27,440 nt of DNA from JBIOUF01 sp044866695 (GTDB lineage: Bacteria; Actinomycetota; Actinomycetes; Propionibacteriales; Nocardioidaceae): NCBI GenBank assembly GCA_044866695.1, contig JBIOUF010000023.1:1-27440 (forward strand), read 5' to 3'. Positions within the stretch are counted from its first letter, which is position 1; the number at the start of each line of letters is the position of its first letter. Shown here in pieces: positions 7,997 through 14,010 of the stretch. A program made the position numbers and the translations under genes. The notes below the pieces were generated by a model that was not told the DNA's origin, made no database searches, and saw nothing but the letters and a program-made list of their open reading frames with translations.

Positions 7997-8134
7997 ATGA
8001 GCGAGCGGAGCGAGCCGGCTCGACCACGAGACACCGCACCGCGGCGCCGGCGATTACGAAGGCGCTCGCCCGCTCGGCGCGACCCCCGTGGGCCCTCCGC
8101 CCGACGCCGCGCTGCCGTGGCGCGGGTCCGTTGA
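7997..8134 (+). CDS. Arg-rich 45-residue leader ORF overlapping the TetR start
   Basis: A short frame with a good ribosome binding site (GGAGG at 7986-7990, six bases before ATG 7997). It begins MSERSEPARP and has 18 arginines in 45 residues. Its TGA (8132-8134) overlaps the TTG start of the TetR gene (8131-8133) in a TTGA arrangement typical of translational coupling. Codon use is odd for this genome: one TTA leucine codon, five CGA and one AGG arginine codons. It starts with the AGCGAGCGGAGCGAGC stretch that recurs in actinobacterial intergenic DNA. It could be a regulatory leader peptide for the TetR gene, or merely an open frame in repeat-derived sequence. No homologue is recognised. Confidence 0.35.
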   Translation: MSERSEPARPRDTAPRRRRLRRRSPARRDPRGPSARRRAAVARVR

Positions 8135-8790
8135 CCGAGCCGAACGCGCCGGGGCCCGTGACACCTGCGGACCAGCGACGCGACCAGATGCTCCGTGCCG
8201 CGGCCGAGCTCATCGCCGAGCGCGGGTACGCCGACACCAGGATCGCCGACGTCGCCGGCCGGGTGGGCACGTCGCCGGGGCTGGTCGTCTACTACTTCGG
8301 CACCAAGGACTCGCTGCTGATCGAGGCGCTGCGATGGTCCGAGGCCTCGTTCTACGCCACGGCCGAGGAGCTGCTCGCTGCCACGCCCGGCCTGCGCGAC
8401 CGGCTAGAGATGCTGGTGCGGCTCACCTGCGTGCCCGACGGCGAGGGCGAGGTGCCCGGGGCCTGGGGGCTGTGGTTCGACCTGTGGGCCCAGGCGTTCC
8501 GGCACCCCGAGGTGTCCCGGGACCGGGTCGAGCTGGACGCCCGGTGGCGCACGATGATCGCGCGGGTCGTCGCCGAGGGCGTCGAGTCGCGCGAGGTCGA
8601 GCCGGTCGACGCGGCCGGGTTCGCGGTGACCTGGTCGGCGCTGCTCGACGGGCTGTCCATCCAGGTGGCGCTGCGGGACCCGGAGGTGGACGCCGACCGG
8701 GCGTTCCGGATCGCGATGGAGTTCGCGGAGGGGGCGCTGGCGCTGCCGCCGCGGCGGCGCCGCCGCGCCCGGTCGCGGCGGAGTGGCTGA
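8131..8790 (+). CDS. TetR/AcrR family transcriptional regulator
   Basis: A 219-residue repressor. The N-terminal helix-turn-helix spans about 17-63: DQMLRAAAELIAERGYADT, then IADVAGRVGTSPGLVVYYFGTKDSL with the typical recognition helix and YYFGTK end. The C-terminal ligand domain (about 80-200) resembles the BetI-like TetR C-terminal type. The tail (PPRRRRRARSRR) is strongly basic. The start is uncertain: TTG 8131 overlaps the stop of a leader ORF; GTG 8158 and ATG 8188 are in-frame alternatives, the last too close to the HTH. The gene is divergent from the acyl-CoA synthetase, with a palindromic operator between them, so control of that gene by an acyl-CoA-like ligand is likely. Its stop is only 3 bases from the convergent VOC gene. 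Confidence 0.92.
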   Translation: MTEPNAPGPVTPADQRRDQMLRAAAELIAERGYADTRIADVAGRVGTSPGLVVYYFGTKDSLLIEALRWSEASFYATAEELLAATPGLRDRLEMLVRLTCVPDGEGEVPGAWGLWFDLWAQAFRHPEVSRDRVELDARWRTMIARVVAEGVESREVEPVDAAGFAVTWSALLDGLSIQVALRDPEVDADRAFRIAMEFAEGALALPPRRRRRARSRRSG

Positions 8791-8793
8791 GCG

Positions 8794-9183
8794 TCAGCCG
8801 TTCGGCATCTCGTACTGCGACAGCTCCCGAAGGACGCAGAGCTCGTTGCCGTCCGGGTCGCGCAGCACGACCCAGGTCGCGTCGTCTCGCTGACCGATGT
8901 CGGCCCGCCTGGCGCCGAGACCCTCCAGCCGGGCCACCTCCGCCGCCTGGTCGTCGGGGCGCAGGTCCAGGTGGAGCCGGTTCTTGACCGCCTTGCCCTC
9001 GGGGACGCGCAGGAAGAGCAGGTCGGGGCTGACGCCGTCCTCCGCGCTGCCCGCCGGCGGCTCCAGGACCACCTCCTGGTCGCTGTCATGGGTACGCCGC
9101 CAGCCCAGGGCCCGCTGCCAGAAGTCGGCGGAACGGCGGGGGTCGTTGCTGTCGACGCACACGCACTGCCAGCGAAGGGCCAT
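8794..9183 (-). CDS. VOC (glyoxalase/bleomycin-resistance fold) family protein
   Basis: A 129-residue single-module protein of the vicinal oxygen chelate superfamily, close to the Glyoxalase_6 type common in actinobacteria. Evidence: the first half VCVDSNDPRRSADFWQRALGW (8-28), the metal-position segment NRLHLDLRPDD (68-78), and the end WVVLRDPDGNELCVL (104-118), where DPDGNELC carries the second-half glutamate. ATG 9183 is chosen; GGAGG abuts it directly and AGGG lies 8-9 bases upstream. It is convergent with the TetR gene and divergent from the PatA/PatG-like protease. No substrate can be assigned; such proteins are annotated as dioxygenase-, glyoxalase- or drug-binding-like without proof. 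Confidence 0.88.
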   Translation of the reverse strand: MALRWQCVCVDSNDPRRSADFWQRALGWRRTHDSDQEVVLEPPAGSAEDGVSPDLLFLRVPEGKAVKNRLHLDLRPDDQAAEVARLEGLGARRADIGQRDDATWVVLRDPDGNELCVLRELSQYEMPNG

Positions 9184-9257
9184 CCTCCGACCCTGGACCG
9201 GAGCAGGGGTGGCCGCAAGCACGGTAACCAGCGCCCGAAGCCCCGGCGAGCACGGCC

Positions 9258-9287
9258 TGGCTCCGCGCGCCGCGCCGAGGGTAGACT
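9258..9287 (+). promoter_or_regulatory. Predicted promoter of the PatA/PatG-like cluster
   Basis: TGGCTC (9258-9263) and TAGACT (9282-9287) are 18 bases apart, matching a weak -35 and a good actinobacterial -10. They lie 33 bases upstream of the protease start, in the 136-base gap shared with the divergent VOC gene. No operator palindrome was seen. Prediction only. Confidence 0.4.
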
Positions 9288-9319
9288 CCACCCGCCCGGC
9301 GGGAAGGGGATGACGCCGG

Positions 9320-10192
9320 ATGAGTGGATGCACCCAGGTGCGGCTGGGCGGGCTGATGCGCCGCACCGAGGGGACCCCGGGGGTCCGGATCGGCCTCGTC
9401 GACGGCCCCGTCGCGGCGGCGCACCCGGAGCTGGCAGCGGCTCGCATCGAGCCGGTGGCCGGCGGTCCCGCGGGCTCGTGGTGCCTGTGCCCGACCACGG
9501 AGCCCTGTCTGCACGGCACGTTCGTGGCCGGGATCCTCGCAGCAGCCCGAGGAGGAAGCGCCCCGGCGATCTGCCCCGGCTGCACGGTGCTGGTGCGACC
9601 GGTGTTCGCCGACTGCGTGTCGACCGCCGGCACCAGCCCGACCGTGGTCGCGCGCGGCATCCACGACTGCATCGACGCCGGGGCCGGCATCCTCAACCTC
9701 AGCTCCGCGCTGACCGCGCCCGGCCTGACCGGCCAGCCGGCGTTGGTCCGAGCCCTCGACCGGGCCTGCCGGCTCGGCGTGCTCGTCGTGGCGGCGGCCG
9801 GCAACGAGCCGGCGGTCACCGCGACCGCCCTGACCGGGCACCCGTGGGTGGTCGCCGTGTCCGGGTACGGCCCCGACGGCCGCCCGGTCCGCCACGCCAC
9901 CACCGGCCACTCCGTCGGAAGCCGCGGGCTCGGCGCACCGTCGGTCGGCGTGACCAGCCTGACCCCGGCCGGCGGCGCGATGAGCCTGGACGGCACCAGC
10001 TTCGCCGCACCCTTCGTCACCGGTGCCGCAGCGTTGCTGTGGTCGCTGTTCCCCGGCGCCACGGCCGCGCAGGTCCGCCGGGCCCTGCTCGGGACGCACC
10101 GCCGGACATCCGTCGTTCCTCCCCTACTGGACGCCGAACGGGCGTACGACGACATGACAAGGACGGTGCGACATGCCAGACCGGCAGCCTGA
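9320..10192 (+). CDS. Subtilisin-like (S8) serine protease resembling PatA/PatG of cyanobactin pathways
   Basis: A 290-residue protease without signal peptide or prodomain, so probably cytoplasmic. Catalytic residues: D28 in RIGLVDGPVAAAHPEL, H65 in CLHGTFVAGILAA, oxyanion N162 in VVAAAGNEPA and S227 in DGTSFAAPFVTGAAALL. The 'VDGPV..HP' form of the Asp block is what I know from the cyanobactin maturation protease family (PatA/PatG), not from secreted subtilisins. Unusual cysteines surround the active site: C55, C57, C63 just before His65, then C85, C88, C99. GGAAGGGG lies about 10 bases before ATG 9320. The 3' end overlaps the next gene by 20 bases, and two further genes follow, one resembling the C-terminal part of PatG. 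It probably cleaves the small proteins encoded beside it; that is inference. S8 assignment is very secure, PatA/PatG affinity good. Confidence 0.92.
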   Translation: MSGCTQVRLGGLMRRTEGTPGVRIGLVDGPVAAAHPELAAARIEPVAGGPAGSWCLCPTTEPCLHGTFVAGILAAARGGSAPAICPGCTVLVRPVFADCVSTAGTSPTVVARGIHDCIDAGAGILNLSSALTAPGLTGQPALVRALDRACRLGVLVVAAAGNEPAVTATALTGHPWVVAVSGYGPDGRPVRHATTGHSVGSRGLGAPSVGVTSLTPAGGAMSLDGTSFAAPFVTGAAALLWSLFPGATAAQVRRALLGTHRRTSVVPPLLDAERAYDDMTRTVRHARPAA

Positions 10193-10388
10193 GCCCGCGA
10201 CCAGCCACCAGCAGCGCGGACCCCACCGGGTGCGGCTGCCCGGGTTCGTGAGCAGCGAGGACGTCGGGCTGGGAGAGGTCGTGTCGCGGGTCACCACCCG
10301 GATGGGGGTCCGTCCCTGCGGGGGCTGCCGCCGCCGCGCGGCCGCGCTCGACCGCCGGGTGGTCGTGACCCGGTGGAGGCCGTCGTGA
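10173..10388 (+). CDS. 71-residue CGGC small protein of the PatG-like cluster
   Basis: A short protein with a proline/glutamine-rich start, then HRVRLPGF (18-25), VSSEDVGLGEVVSRVTTRMGVRPCGGC (26-52) and a basic end RRRAAALDRRVVVTRW. C49 and C52 form a CxxC. From memory, similar short proteins with LPGF, a GLG-V-RVT segment and P-CGGC-RAAALNR are found in diverse bacteria as uncharacterised proteins; I cannot give a family name. ATG 10173 lies inside the end of the protease gene (20-base overlap) with AAGGA about 9 bases upstream, so translation is coupled. Too short for an enzyme; a substrate peptide, a metal- or redox-active partner, or a leader-binding adaptor are possibilities. The coding call is firm because of the overlap, spacing and recognisable pattern. 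Confidence 0.8.
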   Translation: MPDRQPEPATSHQQRGPHRVRLPGFVSSEDVGLGEVVSRVTTRMGVRPCGGCRRRAAALDRRVVVTRWRPS

Positions 10389-10437
10389 CGCGTCCAGGGT
10401 CCGCTTCGTGATCGTCGAGGAGCTCGAGGGAGCCAGC

Positions 10438-11400
10438 ATGGAGCCAGAGCACGCAACCGTCGGCCTGCACGCACCGGCGGGGGCCCCACCCGAGGTGCAC
10501 GAAGGGCTCGCGGCCGCCGCGCAGTGCGGATGCGCGGAGCACGGCCGCCGGGAGCAGGTCGTCGCGGCCCAGTCGCCTCTGCCCGGTCCGGCGCGCATCC
10601 CCATGGCGGACCCGGGCCCCGCCTACGTGTACGCGATCGGAAGCATCGAGGCCCGCTTCCCGTCGCTGTCGGTGGAGAAGGAGTTCGCGCAGGCCACCCG
10701 CGGCGGTGGCAGCGCCAGCCACAACGACCAGCAGACGTTCCGCATGGTGCTCGACGAGCCGGGCAACCGCTACCTGGCCCGGCAGCTGTGCTGGGTGCTG
10801 ACGGTCCGCGGCATGGACACCTACGTCCTGCGCCCTCGTGACCCCGCTGACTTCGAGCTCCTCGTCCAGTCGATCCGGGCGTATCCCAGCCCGCTCGACG
10901 TCGACGCGGTGATCGGGCACCTGGGTCCGCTGGCCAGCCCCGAGACCTGCAACGGCCTCAGCGTGCCCATGGTCGCCTTCGACCAGATCTACTCCTTCGA
11001 CCGCGCGTCGTTCGCCGACGCCGTGCCACGCGACGACGACCTCAGCCCGGAGCAGAACGCCGCCAACGTGGACCAGGTCCTGGGGATGATCCTGCGCATC
11101 GCGGACAACGCCGGCTCGACCGACGAGCACCGCGCGCTGAACTACCTCGCCATGCGGTACGCCGACATCTACACCAAGACCGGCCAGCAGTTCGCCGCGG
11201 ACTTCGCGTTCACGGGCATCGAGGTCCGGCCGTCGCCGCTGGGCGGCGACCGGAAGGTCGTCGAGTGCGTCTTCACCTACACCAACCGTCAGTCCGCGTT
11301 CACCGAGAGGTACATGGTCCCGGTCGACGTCACCGAGGAGTTCCCGTTCCTCGTGGCGCCGCTCGCGCCCCACTACGACAGGGTCACCCAGCTTCAGTAG
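10438..11400 (+). CDS. Stand-alone PatG C-terminal-like protein
   Basis: A 320-residue protein matching, as I recall it, the non-protease C-terminal region of PatG-type cyanobactin maturation proteins and of widespread PatG-like proteins. A ~60-residue flexible start contains a CGC motif (C30, C32). The conserved part runs 62-317: AYVYAIGSIEARFPSLSVEKEF, NRYLARQLCWVLTVRGMDTYVLRPRDP, PETCNGLSVPMVAFDQIYSFD, DNAGSTDEHRALNYLAMRY and VDVTEEFPFLVAPLAPHYDR. No catalytic motif or membrane segment is evident. ATG 10438 is chosen because GAGGGAG lies six bases upstream; GTG 10408 is an alternative ten codons earlier. In PatG this region is fused to the S8 domain; here the two are separate genes. Its stop codon overlaps the ribosome binding site of the next gene. 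The biochemical role is unknown, even in PatG. Confidence 0.82.
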   Translation: MEPEHATVGLHAPAGAPPEVHEGLAAAAQCGCAEHGRREQVVAAQSPLPGPARIPMADPGPAYVYAIGSIEARFPSLSVEKEFAQATRGGGSASHNDQQTFRMVLDEPGNRYLARQLCWVLTVRGMDTYVLRPRDPADFELLVQSIRAYPSPLDVDAVIGHLGPLASPETCNGLSVPMVAFDQIYSFDRASFADAVPRDDDLSPEQNAANVDQVLGMILRIADNAGSTDEHRALNYLAMRYADIYTKTGQQFAADFAFTGIEVRPSPLGGDRKVVECVFTYTNRQSAFTERYMVPVDVTEEFPFLVAPLAPHYDRVTQLQ

Positions 11401-11411
11401 GAGTCCTCGAC

Positions 11412-11816
11412 ATGCCGACACCCGGGTTCACCGCCGAACGGACGCTCTACCGCACCGCCGGTCACTACCGCGCCACTGCTCGCGGCCGCGCCGCGAACCC
11501 CGGCACCCTGGTCGCTCCGGCGTCCTCGTGCTGTGACGCGGTCGCCTGCAAGGACTGTCCCGCGGGGTACTGGTGCGGCATCGTCGGGGGCACCGCCTGG
11601 TGCTTCAAGCCGACGCATGCGGCCGAGACCACCGAGCCGCGCTTCCTGATGGCCAAGGGGCACTACCCGTGGCCCTACCACTGCGTGTCGGGTGACGGCC
11701 ACGCGGAGATCTACTGCCACACCGGTTGCGTGGCGACTCCCGTCGACGTCGCCTGCGTGGGCCCCGGACCTTGGGGGGCGGCGGAGACCGAGCCGCCCAC
11801 CATCCTCAAGGCCTGA
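11412..11816 (+). CDS. 134-residue Cys-rich protein with PGFTAE N-terminus, candidate substrate
   Basis: Starts MPTPGFTAERTLYRTAGHYRA, followed by a Gly/Ala-rich linker and a cysteine-rich core. Ten cysteines lie at 40, 41, 46, 49, 55, 64, 91, 102, 106 and 115, with many Gly, Trp, Tyr and His nearby (CPAGYWCG, TAWCFKP, YPWPYHC, IYCHTGC). There is no Sec signal or membrane helix. I recall the N-terminal pattern P-GFTAE-SLY as a conserved leader-like start in small uncharacterised proteins of diverse bacteria; in such families the remainder varies. ATG 11412 is fixed by AGGAG (11399-11403), which overlaps the stop codon of the PatG-like gene. A longer frame upstream is a shadow. Best guess is a precursor processed by the protease beside it, giving a disulfide-rich or otherwise modified product. 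Alternative: a metal-binding protein. Confidence 0.8.
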   Translation: MPTPGFTAERTLYRTAGHYRATARGRAANPGTLVAPASSCCDAVACKDCPAGYWCGIVGGTAWCFKPTHAAETTEPRFLMAKGHYPWPYHCVSGDGHAEIYCHTGCVATPVDVACVGPGPWGAAETEPPTILKA

Positions 11817-11820
11817 CCCG

Positions 11821-11926
11821 TCTCGAAACCGCCCGCGCCCGGACGGTGGTTGAGGAGGGCGCCCTTCGAGACGGGCTCCTTCGTCGCCCTCCTCAGGAAC
11901 GCCCGCGAGCCCGTCTCGAGACCACC
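11821..11926. terminator. Complex hairpin repeat closing the PatG-like cluster
   Basis: Two perfect 11-bp stems interlock: TGAGGAGGGCG (11851-11861) with CGCCCTCCTCA (11885-11895), and GAGACGGGCTC (11868-11878) with GAGCCCGTCTC (11907-11917). GGTGGT (11845-11850) can also pair with ACCACC (11921-11926). The two long stems cannot form a simple nested fold together. The sequence belongs to the same 'ggttgaggag...tctcgaaacc' hairpin family as 27172-27440. A transcription terminator role for the cluster is plausible from position; no T-tract is present. Confidence 0.6.
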
Positions 11927-11946
11927 GGCGCCCGGACGGTCAGGTG

Positions 11947-11965
11947 TAGCCTGAACGGGCGTTCA
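11947..11965 (+). promoter_or_regulatory. Probable -10 and palindromic operator before the Rieske oxygenase
   Basis: TAGCCT (11947-11952) fits a TANNNT -10 and is followed directly by the palindrome TGAACG-GG-CGTTCA (11952-11965), which would cover the transcription start. Such dyads are typical TetR-family operators. The start codon is 33 bases further on. No clear -35 was found and the regulator is not obvious; the only TetR gene here is 3 kb away with a different palindrome beside it. Confidence 0.55.
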
Positions 11966-11997
11966 ACCAGCCGACCAGACGAACACCGAGGCCAGCG

Positions 11998-13170
11998 ATG
12001 AGCACCGACACCGTGCCCCCTGTCCGCCGCACCGCGTCGCCGGCGCCGCTCGACCCCGCCGAGGTGGCGCTGACACTGGCGCCCATGGAGGCCGCGCGGA
12101 TGCTGCCGCGGGCGGCGTACCTCGATCCCGCGGTGCTGGCCTGGGAGCAGGACCAGCTGTTCTCCCGGTGGGTCTGCGTGGGCCGTGCCGAGCGGGTGGC
12201 CGCGCCGCGGTCGGCGGCGGCGTTCCGGCTCGGTGACGCGGGGATCCTGGTCACCCGCGACGCCGACGGCGTCCTGCACGCGTTCGAGAACGCCTGCCGC
12301 CACCGCGGCCACGAGCTGCTTCCGTGCGGCGGAAGCTCGCAGACTCCGATGCTGGTCTGCCCCTACCACGCCTGGACCTACACCCACGACGGTCGGCTCA
12401 GGCACGCCCCGGGCTACCCGCGCGACGGGTCGTTCGACACCTCCCGCTACCCGCTGGCCGCGATGCCGGCGCAGGACTGGCACGGGTGGCTGTTCGTCGA
12501 CCGGTCTCGCCGCGCCGGCCCGTTCGCCGCCCACGTCGGGGATCTCGAGGAGGTCGTGGCGCCGTACCAGGCCTCCGGCCTGGTCACCGCCGAGACCCAC
12601 GAGTACGACGTCGCGGCGAACTGGAAGGTGGTGATCGAGAACTACCAGGAGTGCTACCACTGCCCCTCGATCCACCCCCAGCTGTGCCGGGTCAGCCCAC
12701 CGCACAGCGGCGAGAACCTGGACCGGGCCGGCAGCTGGGTCGGCGGCTGGATGGACCTGCGTCCAGACGCGGAGACGATGTCGCTCGACGGGCGCTCCGG
12801 AGGCGCCGTCATGGCCGGGCTCTCCGACACCGAGCGCAGGACGGTGATGTACGTCGCCGTGATGCCCAACCTGCTGGTCTCCCTGCATCCCGACTACGTG
12901 ATGACCCACCTGCTCACCCCGGTCGCCCCGGACCGCACCCACATCTCGTGCTCGTGGGCCTTCCCGGCCGGGACCGTGGCGGCTCCTGGCTTCGACCCGG
13001 CCTACGCGGTGGACTTCTGGGACGTGACCAACCGGCAGGACTGGGCGGCCTGCGAGTCCGTCCAGCGGGGCGTGGCCTCGCCGTCCTTCGTGCCCGGGCC
13101 GCTGGCGCCCGAGGAGGACGGCGTGCACCAGTTCGTGACGCTGATGGCGCACCGGTACCTGGGTCGCTGA
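11998..13170 (+). CDS. Rieske non-heme iron oxygenase, alpha subunit (quaternary-amine type)
   Basis: A 390-residue ring-hydroxylating-type oxygenase. The N-terminal Rieske [2Fe-2S] domain has C100, H102 (ACRHRG) and C121, H124 (CPYHAW). The C-terminal domain has the mononuclear iron site: H221 and H226 in NYQECYHCPSIHP, with D348 in NRQDWAACE as likely third ligand. The residue bridging the two iron sites, Asp in aromatic dioxygenases, appears to be Glu (E218), as in CntA, choline monooxygenase and GbcA. This suggests N-demethylation or hydroxylation of a quaternary amine such as a betaine or carnitine; that is inference. ATG 11998 has GAGG about 7 bases upstream. No ferredoxin reductase or beta subunit is adjacent, so electrons must come from elsewhere. 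A palindromic operator precedes it. The Rieske class is certain; the substrate is not. Confidence 0.94.
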   Translation: MSTDTVPPVRRTASPAPLDPAEVALTLAPMEAARMLPRAAYLDPAVLAWEQDQLFSRWVCVGRAERVAAPRSAAAFRLGDAGILVTRDADGVLHAFENACRHRGHELLPCGGSSQTPMLVCPYHAWTYTHDGRLRHAPGYPRDGSFDTSRYPLAAMPAQDWHGWLFVDRSRRAGPFAAHVGDLEEVVAPYQASGLVTAETHEYDVAANWKVVIENYQECYHCPSIHPQLCRVSPPHSGENLDRAGSWVGGWMDLRPDAETMSLDGRSGGAVMAGLSDTERRTVMYVAVMPNLLVSLHPDYVMTHLLTPVAPDRTHISCSWAFPAGTVAAPGFDPAYAVDFWDVTNRQDWAACESVQRGVASPSFVPGPLAPEEDGVHQFVTLMAHRYLGR

Positions 13171-13205
13171 CCCGCCGCTTCGCCGCGTCGCGCATGATGT
13201 GCGGC

Positions 13206-13985
13206 ATGAGGGCGCTGGTCACCAACGACGACGGGATCGACGCTCCCGGTCTGGCCGTGCTCGCCGCGGCGGCGGTCGGCGCGGGGTTCGAGGTCACGGT
13301 GGCCGCCCCCCACCAGGAGCAGAGCGGCGCCAGCGCCGCCACCCAGGCGCGCGAGGACGGCGGTCACGTCCGCGTCCATCCCGCCGAGCTCACCGGCCTG
13401 GCGGGCGTGCCCGCGGTCGCGGTCGAGGCCACCCCCGCCTACATCGTCTGGCTCGCCGTGCACGGCGGGTTCGGCGACCGCCCCGACCTGGTGCTCTCCG
13501 GGGTGAACATCGGCTCGAACGTCGGCCACTCCGTGCTGCACTCGGGCACCGTCGGCGCGGTCCTGGGCGCCGTGCTGCAGGGCACGCCCGGGGTGGCGTT
13601 CTCGATCAACGCCTACCGAGGCACCCCGTTCTGGGACACCGCGTCCGAGGTCTGCCAGGACGTGGTGGGATGGGCCGCCGAGCGCCGGTTCGACGCCTCG
13701 CTCTGCCTCAACGTCAACATCCCGAACCTGGCGACCTCGGAGGTCCGCGGCGTCGTCGAGGCCCCGCTGGCGCGGCTCGGCGCGTTCCAGGCCCGGAACG
13801 TCGAGACCGGCGAGGGCACCGTGCGCATGCGCGTGGAGGAGCTCGACCTGCACGACGAACCGGACAGCGACGCCGCGATGGTGCGCGACGGCTTCGTGAC
13901 CGTCACCGCCCTGGTCGGGCCCAGGGCCGCCGGCGGGGTCGACCTCGGCGGCCTGGTCGGCGCCAGGTCCGCCTCGCGAGTCTGA
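13206..13985 (+). CDS. surE: 5'/3'-nucleotidase SurE
   Basis: A 259-residue metal-dependent phosphatase acting on nucleoside monophosphates. The SurE metal site is visible: D8/D9 in VTNDDGIDAPG, S40 in PHQEQSGASAA and N101 in LSGVNIGSNVGHSVLHSGTVGA. The C-terminal half is usual for the family. ATG 13206 is chosen because MRALVTNDDG is the canonical start; in-frame ATGs at 13194 and 13197 are possible, and the frame remains open far upstream inside the Rieske gene but that part is a shadow. The ribosome binding site is poor. It follows the Rieske gene by 35 bases on the same strand, so it may be read through. Its stop is 25 bases from a convergent membrane protein gene. Confidence 0.94.
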   Translation: MRALVTNDDGIDAPGLAVLAAAAVGAGFEVTVAAPHQEQSGASAATQAREDGGHVRVHPAELTGLAGVPAVAVEATPAYIVWLAVHGGFGDRPDLVLSGVNIGSNVGHSVLHSGTVGAVLGAVLQGTPGVAFSINAYRGTPFWDTASEVCQDVVGWAAERRFDASLCLNVNIPNLATSEVRGVVEAPLARLGAFQARNVETGEGTVRMRVEELDLHDEPDSDAAMVRDGFVTVTALVGPRAAGGVDLGGLVGARSASRV

Positions 13986-14010
13986 CCGGATCGCGGAGTG
14001 GCTCGGCGGG

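Noticed and set aside
9320..11816. Canonical cyanobactin gene cluster
   Set aside because: No YcaO-type cyclodehydratase, no PatE-like precursor, no prenyltransferase, and the PatG parts are split. Only protease-like and C-terminal-like components are shared.
12324..13205. N-terminal extension of SurE into the Rieske gene
   Set aside because: The frame is open but out of phase with the Rieske gene and of Arg/Pro/Gly-rich shadow composition; SurE normally starts at the MRALVTNDDG segment (13206).
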